NCBI RefSeq assembly: GCF_014652235.1
Contig: NZ_BMYK01000021.1
Coordinates: forward strand, 54,122 to 118,121
DNA: 64,000 nt
Reading direction: 5' to 3'
DNA from: Pseudorhodoferax aquiterrae
Lineage (GTDB): Bacteria > Pseudomonadota > Gammaproteobacteria > Burkholderiales > Burkholderiaceae_C
The translations under genes were made by a program, and so were the position numbers. Positions 18,824-27,233 of the stretch are shown piece by piece (positions within the stretch are counted from its first letter, which is position 1; the number at the start of each line of letters is the position of its first letter). The notes beneath the pieces were generated by a model. That model was not told the origin of the DNA and made no database searches. It worked only from the letters and a program-made list of their open reading frames with translations.

Positions 18824-20608
18824 ATGTACCAATACACAGATTTCGACCGCGAGTTCGTCCAGTTGCGCGCTGCCCAGTACCGTGACCAGCTCGAGCGCTG
18901 GCAGAAGGGCGAGCTGGCGGAAGACGAATTCCGTCCGCTGCGCCTGCAGAACGGCTGGTACGTGCAGCGCTTCGCCCCCATGCTGCGCATCGCGGTGCCT
19001 TACGGCGAGCTCAACTCGGCCCAGCTGCGCGTGCTGGCCCGGATCGCCCGCGAGTACGACGACCGCGGCGCGCACGACCTGGCCAAGGCCAACGCCGGCC
19101 TGTCCGACCTGTCCAGCCTGCCCGACAAGGTCGCGCACTTCACGACGCGCCAGAACGTGCAATACAACTGGATCCCGCTGGACAAGAGCGCCGACGTGAT
19201 GGACCTGCTGGCCAGCGTCAACATGCACGGCATCCAGACCAGCGGCAACTGCATCCGCAACATCACGAGCGACGAGCGTGCCGGCATCGCCGTGGACGAG
19301 ATCGCCGACCCGCGCCCGTTCGCCGAGATCCTGCGCCACTGGAGCACGCTGCACCCCGAGTTCGCGTTCCTGCCGCGCAAGTTCAAGATCGCCATCACGG
19401 GCGCGAGCGAAGACCGCGCCGCCACCTTCTGGCACGACGTGGGCCTGCACGTGGTGCGCAACACCGCCGGCGAGGTGGGCTTTCGCGTGCTGGTGGGCGG
19501 CGGCATGGGCCGCACGCCGGTCGTGGGCACGGTGATCCGCGAGTTCCTGCCGTGGAACCAGATCATCAACTACCTGGAAGCCGTGGTCCGCGTCTACAAC
19601 CGCTGGGGCCGGCGCGACAACATCTACAAGGCACGCATCAAGATCCTCGTGAAGGCCGAAGGCCAGCGCTACATCGACGAGGTCGAGCAGGAATACGCCG
19701 AGATCATGGCGCATGACGGCGCGGCCCACACCATCACGCAGGCCGAGCTGGACCGTGTGTCGGCCTCGTTCCAGGCCCCGGCCCGCCCCGCAGCCGCCGA
19801 TGTCGATACCGCGCTGCGCGCCGCCGCGCAGATCGATGCCCAGAACGACGTGGATTACACGCGCTGGCTCGCGCGCAACGTGGCCCCGCACAAGGACCCC
19901 GCGCTGCGCATCGTCACGCTGTCGTTCAAGCGCCTGGGCTTCGCGCCCGGCGACGCCACGGCCGACCAGCTCGACCGTGCGGCCGAACTGGCCGACCGCT
20001 ACAGCGCCGGCGAAGCGCGCGTCACGCACGACCAGAACCTGGTGCTGCCGTGGGTGCGCGCCGAGGAACTGCCGCTGCTCTGGCAGGAAGCCCGCAAGCT
20101 GGGCCTGGCCAAGTCCAACGTGCGCCTGCTGACCGACATGATCGCCTGCCCGGGCGGCGACTTCTGCGCGCTGGCCAACGCCCGCTCGCTGCCGATCGCG
20201 CACGCCATCACGGCGCGCTACCAGGACATGGACGAGCTGCACGACCTGGGCGAGATCGACCTGCACATGAGCGGCTGCATCAACTCCTGCGGCCACCACC
20301 ACACCGGCCACATCGGCATCCTGGGCGTGGACAAGGACGGCCAGGAGTGGTACCAGGTGACGCTGGCCGGTTCGGACGGCTCGCAGCTGTCGGGCGCGCC
20401 CGCCGCCGGCAAGGTGGTCGGCCCCTCGTTCGCGGCGGCCGAAGTGCCCGAAGTCATCGAGGCGCTGCTGGACACCTACCGTCGCGAGCGCACCAGCGGC
20501 GAGACCTTCATTTCCACGCTGCGCCGCGTCGGCCACGACCCGTTCAAGGCGGCGGCCAACGCCGCCCGCGTGAGCACCGCGCGCAAGCCCGAAGCCCAGC
20601 CCGCCTGA
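18824..20608 (+). CDS. cysI: Ferredoxin-type assimilatory sulfite (nitrite/sulfite) reductase
   Basis: A 594-residue siroheme/4Fe-4S reductase with two homologous halves. The first holds the substrate-contact segment (TSGNCIRNITSDERAG); the second holds the cluster ligands CPGGDFC and GCINSCGHHHTGH. It reduces sulfite to sulfide. No CysJ flavoprotein gene is nearby, and this family commonly uses ferredoxin; fdxA and a ferredoxin-NADP reductase lie about 3.5 kb downstream. It heads cysI-DUF934-cysH-cysD-cysN, all on one strand with short gaps. Confidence 0.95.
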   Translation: MYQYTDFDREFVQLRAAQYRDQLERWQKGELAEDEFRPLRLQNGWYVQRFAPMLRIAVPYGELNSAQLRVLARIAREYDDRGAHDLAKANAGLSDLSSLPDKVAHFTTRQNVQYNWIPLDKSADVMDLLASVNMHGIQTSGNCIRNITSDERAGIAVDEIADPRPFAEILRHWSTLHPEFAFLPRKFKIAITGASEDRAATFWHDVGLHVVRNTAGEVGFRVLVGGGMGRTPVVGTVIREFLPWNQIINYLEAVVRVYNRWGRRDNIYKARIKILVKAEGQRYIDEVEQEYAEIMAHDGAAHTITQAELDRVSASFQAPARPAAADVDTALRAAAQIDAQNDVDYTRWLARNVAPHKDPALRIVTLSFKRLGFAPGDATADQLDRAAELADRYSAGEARVTHDQNLVLPWVRAEELPLLWQEARKLGLAKSNVRLLTDMIACPGGDFCALANARSLPIAHAITARYQDMDELHDLGEIDLHMSGCINSCGHHHTGHIGILGVDKDGQEWYQVTLAGSDGSQLSGAPAAGKVVGPSFAAAEVPEVIEALLDTYRRERTSGETFISTLRRVGHDPFKAAANAARVSTARKPEAQPA

Positions 20609-20625
20609 ACCCGCAGAGCCCCACG

Positions 20626-21021
20626 ATGAACATCCTGACATTCGAAGACCACCAGGCCCCGGCCGAAGGCGAAGCCGGCGTGCTGGTGCTGGACAACACC
20701 GTCGATCCGCGCAGCGTGTCGCTGGCCGGCGTGCGGCGCATCGACCTCAACTTCCCCAAGTTCACCGACGGCCGCGCCTACAGCCAGGCCTACCTGCTGC
20801 GCCGCCGGCTGGGCTTCGCGGGCGAGATCCGCGCCACCGGCGACGTGCTGATCGACCAGCTCGTGCAGATGGCCCGCTCGGGTTTCACGACGGCCGTGCT
20901 GCGCCAGGGCCTGAAGGCCGACGCCGCCCAGCGCCAGTTCGACCGCTTCAAGGGCTTCTACCAGGGCGACGCGGCGCACCCGGCGCCGCACTTCGCCGAT
21001 GCCGACGCGGCAGTTGCCTGA
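20626..21021 (+). CDS. DUF934 protein of the sulfate assimilation operon
   Basis: A 131-residue protein with the DUF934 core (NFPKFTDGRAYSQAYLLRRRLGF) and no membrane segment. DUF934 proteins are almost always encoded next to cysI/cysH in proteobacteria; their biochemical role is undefined (oxidoreductase-associated is the usual label). It lies 17 bp after cysI and 19 bp before cysH. Confidence 0.9.
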   Translation: MNILTFEDHQAPAEGEAGVLVLDNTVDPRSVSLAGVRRIDLNFPKFTDGRAYSQAYLLRRRLGFAGEIRATGDVLIDQLVQMARSGFTTAVLRQGLKADAAQRQFDRFKGFYQGDAAHPAPHFADADAAVA

Positions 21022-21040
21022 GCGCTTTTAGGAAACTGCC

Positions 21041-21664
21041 ATGTCGACCCTCGACCTTGCCCGCATCAACGCCGAACTCGGCCGCAACGCGCCTGCGCTG
21101 GTGGATTGGGCCCTGGGCCTGCGCCAGCCGGCCATCGTCACCACCAACTTCCGCCCGTTCGAGGCGGTCATCCTGCACCTCGTGACACAAGCGAAGCCGG
21201 ATGTGCCGGTGGTCTGGATGGACAACGGCTACAACACCGAGGCCACCTACCGCTTCGTCGACGAAGTCACCCAGCGCCTGAAGCTGAACCTGCACGTCTA
21301 CCTGCCGCGCCGCTCGCGCGCGCACCGCGAAGCCGTCGAGGGCGCCACACCGGCGCTGGACGACCCGCGGCACCCCGCCTTCACCGAGGAGGTGAAGCTG
21401 GAGCCCTTCACGCGCGCGCTGCGCGAGATGGCGCCCAAGGTCTGGTTCACGGCCCTGCGCGCGACCGACACCGCCGTGCGCGCCCAGATGGAGCCGGTGA
21501 GCATCAACCCGGACGGCCTGATCAAGGTCGCGCCCCTGCTGCACTGGTCGTCCAAGGAACTGCACGACTACTGCCAGGCCCACGACCTGCCCAACAACTT
21601 CGACTATGTGGACCCCACCAAGGGTGAAGACAACCGCGAATGCGGCCTGCACCTGAGCCACTGA
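21041..21664 (+). CDS. cysH: Phosphoadenylyl-sulfate/adenylyl-sulfate reductase
   Basis: A 207-residue N-type PP-ATPase-fold protein, short for CysH (about 240). It keeps the C-terminal catalytic segment ECGLH (Cys in NRECGLHLSH) and the core VVWMDNGYNTEATYRFVDEV. It has only two cysteines in total, so the CC...CxxC ligands of 4Fe-4S APS reductases are absent; by family rules that makes it a thioredoxin-dependent PAPS reductase. No APS kinase is seen in the operon, which is discussed as a finding. Confidence 0.88.
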   Translation: MSTLDLARINAELGRNAPALVDWALGLRQPAIVTTNFRPFEAVILHLVTQAKPDVPVVWMDNGYNTEATYRFVDEVTQRLKLNLHVYLPRRSRAHREAVEGATPALDDPRHPAFTEEVKLEPFTRALREMAPKVWFTALRATDTAVRAQMEPVSINPDGLIKVAPLLHWSSKELHDYCQAHDLPNNFDYVDPTKGEDNRECGLHLSH

Positions 21665-21717
21665 AGCCCGCCTGCACCCATCAGGCCCCTCCTGGCGCAC
21701 CGAGAAACCGACCCGAC

Positions 21718-22680
21718 ATGAACGCCCGCACCCAACTCGAAGAACGTCCCGACCTGCTGCAGCCGCCGGTCGCCCACGCGCCGCTGGCCGACGCCCAGCT
21801 CGACGCACTCGAAGAAGAAGCCATCTTCGTGCTGCGCGAGGTGGCGGCTGCGTTCGAGCGCCCCGCTCTGCTGTTCTCGGGCGGCAAGGACTCGCTGGTG
21901 CTGCTCAAGTGCGCCGAAAAGGCCTTCGGCACGGGCCGCATCCCCTACCCCTTGCTCATGATCGACACGGGCCACAACTTCCATGAAGTCACCGACTTCC
22001 GCGACTTGCGCGCCAAGGAGCTGGGCGCCGAACTCATCGTGCGCAGCGTGGAAGACTCGATGAAGCGCGGCACCGTGCGCCTGGCCCACCCGGGCGAATC
22101 GCGCAACGTGCACCAATCGGTCACGCTGCTCGAAGCGATCGAGGAATTCCGCTTCGACGCGTTGATCGGCGGCGCCCGCCGCGACGAGGAGAAGGCCCGC
22201 GCCAAGGAGCGCATCTTCTCGCACCGCGACAGCTTCGGCCAATGGCAGCCCAAGGCCCAGCGCCCCGAACTGTGGACGCTGTTCAACACCCGGCTGCAAA
22301 GCGGCGAGCACTTCCGCGTGTTCCCGATCTCCAACTGGACCGAACGCGACGTCTGGCAGTACATCGCCCGCGAGAACATCGCCCTGCCCTCGCTGTACTA
22401 CAGCCACGAGCGCACGGTGGTGGAGCGCCGCGGCCTCCTGGTGCCCGTGACCGAACTCACGCCGTTGAAAGAGGGCGAAGTGGCCGAGCGGCGCCAGGTG
22501 CGTTTCCGCACCGTGGGCGACATCACCTGCACTTGTCCCGTGGAGAGCCTGGCCAGCACGCCGGACGAGATCGTCGTGGAGACGCTGCTGTCCGACGTCA
22601 GCGAGCGCGGCGCCACGCGCATGGACGACAAGACCTCCGAAGCCTCGATGGAAAAGCGCAAGAAGGACGGTTACTTCTGA
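21718..22680 (+). CDS. cysD: Sulfate adenylyltransferase subunit 2
   Basis: A 320-residue ATP sulfurylase catalytic subunit with the PP-loop LLFSGGKDSLVLLK, the segment PLLMIDTGHNFHEV, GGARRDEEKARAKER and the C-terminal RKKDGYF. With the GTPase CysN it makes APS from sulfate and ATP. The ATG at 21718 is preferred over an earlier frame opening because it starts 54 bp after cysH and gives the family length. Its TGA overlaps the cysN start by one base (TGATG). Confidence 0.97.
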   Translation: MNARTQLEERPDLLQPPVAHAPLADAQLDALEEEAIFVLREVAAAFERPALLFSGGKDSLVLLKCAEKAFGTGRIPYPLLMIDTGHNFHEVTDFRDLRAKELGAELIVRSVEDSMKRGTVRLAHPGESRNVHQSVTLLEAIEEFRFDALIGGARRDEEKARAKERIFSHRDSFGQWQPKAQRPELWTLFNTRLQSGEHFRVFPISNWTERDVWQYIARENIALPSLYYSHERTVVERRGLLVPVTELTPLKEGEVAERRQVRFRTVGDITCTCPVESLASTPDEIVVETLLSDVSERGATRMDDKTSEASMEKRKKDGYF

Positions 22681-24023
22681 TGACTGCGACCCTGGAACAT
22701 CCCGTGACGACCGCCGCCAACGACGCCGCCCCGACGGCCGCGCTGAAATTCATCACCTGCGGCTCCGTCGACGACGGCAAGAGCACGCTGATCGGCCGCC
22801 TGCTGGTGGACAGCAAGGCCGTTCTCTCCGACCAGCTGGCCGGCGTGCAGCGCCAGGGCCAGGACGGCCGCGAGACCGACCTCGCGCTGCTGACCGACGG
22901 CCTGTCGGCCGAGCGCGAGCAAGGCATCACGATCGACGTGGCCTACCGCTACTTCTCGACCACGCGGCGCAAGTTCATCATCGGCGACACGCCGGGCCAC
23001 GAGCAGTACACGCGCAACATGGTCACGGCCGCCTCCAGCGCCGATGCGGCCGTGCTGCTGGTCGATGCCACCAAGCTGGCCTGGCAGGACGCGAGCTTCC
23101 CGCTGCTGGCGCAGACGCGCCGCCATGCGCTGCTGGTGCAGCTGCTGCGCGTGCCGGCCATCGTCTTCGCCGTGAACAAGCTCGACGCCGTGGCCGACCC
23201 CAAGCTGGCCTACACCCGCATCGAGGCCGCGCTGCGCGGCTTCGCGGCGGAGGCCGGCATCGCGGTCGAGGCCATCGTGCCCGTCTCGGCACTCAAGGGC
23301 TGGAACGTGGTCGATCCGGCGCCCTCCGCGCCGGATGGCGCCCACTGGTGCGGCTACCACGGGCCCAGCCTGCTGCGCATCCTCGAAGGCCTGTCGAACA
23401 CGCCCTCCGAAACCGGCCTGCCACTGGCTTTCCCGGTGCAATGGGTCGAGAAGTTCTCGTCCTCGTCGGACACCAGCCAGGGCCGCCGCGTGTTCTGGGG
23501 CCGCGTGGCCACAGGCCAGGCCACGGTCGGCCAGCGCGTGCGCGTGCTGCCGAGCGGCCAAAGCGCCACCATCGCCCGTGTGCTGAGCCATGTGCGGCAG
23601 GAGGGCGACGTGGCCGCCGGCCACAGCGCCGGCATCGTGCTGGACCGCGAGGTCGACGTCTCGCGCGGTGACTGGCTGCTGGCGCAGGCCGATGACGGCA
23701 CGGCGCTGCAGGGCGCGCGCGAGCTGTCCGCCACCATCGCCTGGATGGACGACGAGCCGCTGGTGCCGGGCCGCGCCTACTGGGCGCTGCACGGCCACCG
23801 CTGGGTCAAGGCCAAGGTGCGCCGCATCGTGCACAAGCTGGACATCCACACGCTGGCCGAACAGGACGCCGCCGAGCTCGAAGCCAACGCCATCGGCGAG
23901 GTCGAGCTGGTGCTGCAGGACAGCATCGCCACGCTGCCCTACCGCCAGTCGCGCACACTGGGCGCCCTGGTGCTGGTCGACCAGGCTTCGCACAAGACCG
24001 CTGCCGCCGTGCTGGTGCGCTGA
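22680..24023 (+). CDS. cysN: Sulfate adenylyltransferase subunit 1 (GTPase)
   Basis: A 447-residue EF-Tu-like GTPase with G1 GSVDDGKST, G3 DTPGHEQY, G4 NKLD and G5 VSALKG, followed by two beta-barrel domains. GTP hydrolysis drives APS synthesis by CysD. It ends at the normal CysN length, so it is not the CysNC fusion and carries no APS kinase domain. Start codon overlaps the cysD stop. Confidence 0.97.
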   Translation: MTATLEHPVTTAANDAAPTAALKFITCGSVDDGKSTLIGRLLVDSKAVLSDQLAGVQRQGQDGRETDLALLTDGLSAEREQGITIDVAYRYFSTTRRKFIIGDTPGHEQYTRNMVTAASSADAAVLLVDATKLAWQDASFPLLAQTRRHALLVQLLRVPAIVFAVNKLDAVADPKLAYTRIEAALRGFAAEAGIAVEAIVPVSALKGWNVVDPAPSAPDGAHWCGYHGPSLLRILEGLSNTPSETGLPLAFPVQWVEKFSSSSDTSQGRRVFWGRVATGQATVGQRVRVLPSGQSATIARVLSHVRQEGDVAAGHSAGIVLDREVDVSRGDWLLAQADDGTALQGARELSATIAWMDDEPLVPGRAYWALHGHRWVKAKVRRIVHKLDIHTLAEQDAAELEANAIGEVELVLQDSIATLPYRQSRTLGALVLVDQASHKTAAAVLVR

Positions 24024-24097
24024 GCGCGCACCGGCTGTCTGCCCACCTCACCCATGCCGGCCGCAGGGCCGCGCACGGGGTGCGGCGCAAATGTCCC

Positions 24098-24103
24098 TAA
24101 AAT
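24098..24103 (+). promoter_or_regulatory. Candidate fdxA -10 element
   Basis: TAAAAT at 24098-24103 followed by CGCGGGTTTT, 47 bp before fdxA, in a 126-bp gap after cysN. This TAAAATCGCGGG arrangement resembles the GATAATCGCGGG site before rpmE2. No convincing -35 was found. Confidence 0.45.
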
Positions 24104-24149
24104 CGCGGGTTTTCCCCAGCGGCCCTGCCCGCCCGCACCCACCAACACC

Positions 24150-24479
24150 ATGACCCACGTCGTCTCCGAAAACTGTATCCGCTGCAAATACACCGACTGC
24201 GTCGATGTGTGCCCCGTGGACTGCTTCCGCGAAGGCCCGAACATGCTGGTGATCGACCCGGACGAGTGCATCGACTGCGCGGTCTGCATCCCCGAGTGCC
24301 CGGCCAACGCCATCTTCGCCGAGGAAGACCTGCCCGCGGACCAGCTGGCCTTCATCAAGCTCAATGCCGAACTGGCGCTGGCCGACGGCTGGAAGAGCAT
24401 CACCAAGCGCAAGGCACCCCTGCCTGACGCCGACGAGTGGAAAGACAAGCCGAACAAGATCGCCGAACTGGTGAAGTGA
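24150..24479 (+). CDS. fdxA: 7Fe ferredoxin FdxA (3Fe-4S plus 4Fe-4S)
   Basis: A 109-residue ferredoxin with an N-terminal pattern [19 protein letters not shown] and a second [12 protein letters not shown], the Azotobacter FdI-type arrangement for one 3Fe-4S and one 4Fe-4S cluster, followed by the typical C-terminal tail. It is a low-potential electron carrier. The adjacent ferredoxin-NADP reductase gene and the ferredoxin-type sulfite reductase upstream suggest it supplies electrons to CysI, which is inference. Confidence 0.95.
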   Translation: MTHVVSENCIRCKYTDCVDVCPVDCFREGPNMLVIDPDECIDCAVCIPECPANAIFAEEDLPADQLAFIKLNAELALADGWKSITKRKAPLPDADEWKDKPNKIAELVK

Positions 24480-24492
24480 GGGCTGGGCGCGC

Positions 24493-25515
24493 GTGATCGA
24501 GACCGACGCGCTCATCCTCGGTGCCGGCCCCGCCGGTCTGTTCCAGGCCTTCCAGCTCGGCCTGCAGGAGATCCGGGCCCACATCGTCGACGTGCTGCCT
24601 TACGTGGGCGGCCAGTGCGCCGCGCTGTACGCCGACAAACCCATCTACGACATTCCGGGCGTGCCGGTCTGCACGGGGCGCGAGCTTGTCGCATCCCTGC
24701 AGCAGCAGGTGGCGCCGTTCGCGCCCACGCTGCACCTGGGCCAGGAACTCACCGCATTCGCCACGCTGCCCGATGGGCGCCTGCAGCTGACCACCAGCGC
24801 GGGCACACAGTTCACCGCGCGTGCGCTCTTCATTGCGGCCGGCATCGGCGCCTTCCAGCCGCGGCGCCTGCGCATCGAGGGCATCGACGCCTTCGAGGGC
24901 GGCGCCCTGCACTACCACGCCCCCGAGCCGGCCAGCGTGGCCGGCAAGCACCTGGTCGTCGCCGGCGGCGGCGAGGAAGCCGTGGCATCGGCCATCGCGT
25001 TGGCCGATGCGTCACCGGCTTCGCTGACGCTGCTGCACCGGCGCGATGCCTTTGACGCCGAACCGCAGCAGCTGGCCACCTTGCAGCGCCTGCGCGAGAA
25101 CGGCCGCGTGCAGGTCGTGACGGGCCAGCCGACAGGCTTCGCGACGGGCGGCGATGGCGCACTCGCGCAACTCGTGCTGAGCCATGCCGAGGGGCCGGAC
25201 ACGCCGCTGAACCTGGACCTGCTGCTGGTGCGCCAGGGCCTGTCGCCCCGGCTCGGTGCCATCGCCGACTGGGGCCTGGCGATGGAGCGCAAGCAGCTCG
25301 TGGTCGACCCTGCGAACTGCGCGACCAGCCTGCCCGGCGTCTACGCGGTGGGCGACATCAACCACTACCCGGGCAAGAAGAAGCTGATCCTGTGCGGCTT
25401 CCACGAGGCCACACTGGCGGCCTATGACGCGGCGGAGCGGCTCGTCACCGACCGCAAGGTGGTGGTCGAGTACACGACCACCTCGACGCGCCTGCACGCC
25501 CTGCTGCGCGCTTGA
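24493..25515 (+). CDS. Ferredoxin-NADP+ reductase, thioredoxin-reductase-like type
   Basis: A 340-residue flavoprotein with an N-terminal FAD motif (ALILGAGPAGLFQAFQLG), a second nucleotide-binding motif (LVVAGGGEEAVASAIALA) and the C-terminal FAD segment GVYAVGDINHYPGKKKLI. The thioredoxin reductase CxxC is missing, as expected for the YumC-type ferredoxin-NADP reductases. The GTG start at 24493 lies 13 bp after fdxA, so the two are probably co-transcribed as an electron-transfer pair. Confidence 0.88.
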   Translation: MIETDALILGAGPAGLFQAFQLGLQEIRAHIVDVLPYVGGQCAALYADKPIYDIPGVPVCTGRELVASLQQQVAPFAPTLHLGQELTAFATLPDGRLQLTTSAGTQFTARALFIAAGIGAFQPRRLRIEGIDAFEGGALHYHAPEPASVAGKHLVVAGGGEEAVASAIALADASPASLTLLHRRDAFDAEPQQLATLQRLRENGRVQVVTGQPTGFATGGDGALAQLVLSHAEGPDTPLNLDLLLVRQGLSPRLGAIADWGLAMERKQLVVDPANCATSLPGVYAVGDINHYPGKKKLILCGFHEATLAAYDAAERLVTDRKVVVEYTTTSTRLHALLRA

Positions 25516-25526
25516 TTCCCTGCGGG

Positions 25527-25552
25527 TGATCCACCCGCCGGCCCGCCGCGTA
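25527..25552 (+). promoter_or_regulatory. ECF11 (RpoE/ChrR-type) promoter of the CFA2-DUF2878-DUF1295-DUF6134 operon
   Basis: TGATCC (25527-25532), 16-bp spacer, CGTA (25549-25552). The same elements and spacing occur at the rpoE, FAD-oxidoreductase and DUF2177 promoters in this window. The -10 ends eight bases before the ATG at 25561, so the transcript should be leaderless or nearly so. Confidence 0.82.
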
Positions 25553-25560
25553 CCAGCGGC

Positions 25561-26622
25561 ATGACCCGCAACCCCGACCTCACCGCCGCCACGGCCCTGC
25601 GCTGGGCCGAACAGGGCCGCCTGCCGGACCGCCTCGTGCGCAGCGGCATCCGCCACCTGCTGCGCCAGCGCCTGGCCGAGCTGCGCACCGGCGATGCCGA
25701 AGCGGCAGCGCAGCAGACGCAGGATTTCCTCGCGCAGATGCGCCAGGCCGCTGTGGCGCCGCTGCCCGAGAAGGCCAACGAGCAGCACTACGAGGTGCCG
25801 GCCGCCTTCTTCGCCGAAGTGCTGGGCCCGCACCGCAAGTACAGCAGCTGCCACTGGCCGCCCGGAGTGCACACGCTGGCCGAAGCCGAAACCGCGGCGC
25901 TGACCGCCACCTGCAGCCGCGCCCAGCTGCAGGACGGCCAGCGCGTGATGGAACTGGGCTGCGGCTGGGGTTCGCTCTCGCTGTGGATGGCCGAGCGCTA
26001 TCCGAACAGCTGGATCACGGCATTGTCCAACTCCCATTCGCAGCGCGAGCACATCGAGGCCGAAGCACGCCAGCGCGGCCTGTCCAACCTGCGCGTGCTG
26101 ACCTGCGACATCAATGCGTTCGACACCCCGGAACGCTTCGACCGCGTGGTCTCGGTCGAGATGTTCGAGCACCTGCGCAACTGGCCGCGCGCCTTCTCCC
26201 AGGTGGCGCGCTGGCTGGCCCCGGGCGGCCGCTTTTTCATGCACGTGTTCGCCCACCGCGAGGCGCCCTACCCCTTCGAGGTGCGCGACGAGAGCGACTG
26301 GATGAGCCGCCATTTCTTCTCCGGCGGCATGATGCCCAGCGACGACCTCGCGCTGCTGTGCCAGGACGACCTGCGCCTGCTGGAGCGCTGGCGCTGGGAC
26401 GGTCGCCACTACCAGCGCACGGCTGCCGCCTGGCTGGCGAACATGGATGCGGCGCAAGAGACGCTGATGCCGCTCATGGCTTCCACCTACGGCGCGGAAC
26501 AGGCCGGCGTCTGGTGGCAGCGCTGGCGGCTCTTCTTCATGGCGGTCGAAGAGCTGTTCGGCTACGACGCGGGCCAGCAGTGGTGGGTCAGTCACTATCT
26601 GTTCGAGCGGCGTGCGCCATGA
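25561..26622 (+). CDS. CFA-family SAM-dependent methyltransferase (second paralogue)
   Basis: A 353-residue class I methyltransferase with the CFA-family core: MELGCGWGSLSLWMAERYP (SAM motif I), LSNSHSQREHI, VVSVEMFEHLRNW and FFSGGMMPS. It lacks the roughly 80-residue N-terminal domain of canonical cyclopropane synthases. The acid/base segment reads FFMHVFAHR, keeping the His of the family's bicarbonate site, while the Cys region reads KYSSCHW, shifted relative to E. coli. It probably methylates unsaturated phospholipid acyl chains or a modified chain. It heads a four-gene operon with overlapping or abutting starts and an ECF11 promoter directly upstream. Product not determined by sequence. 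Confidence 0.87.
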   Translation: MTRNPDLTAATALRWAEQGRLPDRLVRSGIRHLLRQRLAELRTGDAEAAAQQTQDFLAQMRQAAVAPLPEKANEQHYEVPAAFFAEVLGPHRKYSSCHWPPGVHTLAEAETAALTATCSRAQLQDGQRVMELGCGWGSLSLWMAERYPNSWITALSNSHSQREHIEAEARQRGLSNLRVLTCDINAFDTPERFDRVVSVEMFEHLRNWPRAFSQVARWLAPGGRFFMHVFAHREAPYPFEVRDESDWMSRHFFSGGMMPSDDLALLCQDDLRLLERWRWDGRHYQRTAAAWLANMDAAQETLMPLMASTYGAEQAGVWWQRWRLFFMAVEELFGYDAGQQWWVSHYLFERRAP

Positions 26623-27233
26623 CAGCCATGGGGCTGCCAGCGATGCGCCTGCCGACCGTCCCGCTGCGCACCGGTCCCGGGCCAGGACCCACGCGCTCCC
26701 TGCAGATTGCCAACCTCGCGGTCTCCCAGCTGGCCTGGTTCGCCGTGGTGCTGGGCGCCGCGCATGGCCGGCCGCTGGCCGGTGCCCTGTGCGCACTGGC
26801 CGCCATCGGCTGGCACCTGTGGGTGGTTCCGCGTCCGGGGCGCGAACTGCAACTCGTGCTGCTGGCCAGCCTGGTGGGCGGCGCGGCAGAGACGGTCGTC
26901 GTGGCGCTCGGCCATGTGGGCTATCCGTCCGGCCAGCCCCTGGCGCACTGGCCGCCCTACTGGATGGTGGCGCTGTGGGGGCTGTTCGCGATCGCGCTCA
27001 ACGTGAACCTGCGCTGGCTGCGCGGCCGTCCCTGGCTTGCCGCCTGCCTGGGCGCCGTGGCCGGGCCCGCGGCATTCTCTGCCGGGGTGCGTCTGGGTGG
27101 CGCGCACTTCGTCCATCCCGGCCCCGCGCTGGCCACGCTGGCTTGTCTGTGGGCGCTGGCCTTGCCGCTGTTGGGGTGGCTGGCAGTGCGCTTCGATGGC
27201 GTGACGTGGCCGGAGGTGGACCGTGGCCGCTGA
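26619..27233 (+). CDS. DUF2878 inner-membrane protein
   Basis: A 204-residue protein with five or six hydrophobic segments and the DUF2878 core (SQLAWFAVVLGAA, PPYWMVALWGLFAIALNVNLRWL). Function unknown; such genes are recurrent members of RpoE-ChrR-linked lipid operons. The ATG overlaps the upstream stop as ATGA; about 30 mostly uncharged residues precede the first membrane helix, so an internal ATG at 26643 (MRLPTV) is possible. Confidence 0.82.
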   Translation: MTAMGLPAMRLPTVPLRTGPGPGPTRSLQIANLAVSQLAWFAVVLGAAHGRPLAGALCALAAIGWHLWVVPRPGRELQLVLLASLVGGAAETVVVALGHVGYPSGQPLAHWPPYWMVALWGLFAIALNVNLRWLRGRPWLAACLGAVAGPAAFSAGVRLGGAHFVHPGPALATLACLWALALPLLGWLAVRFDGVTWPEVDRGR

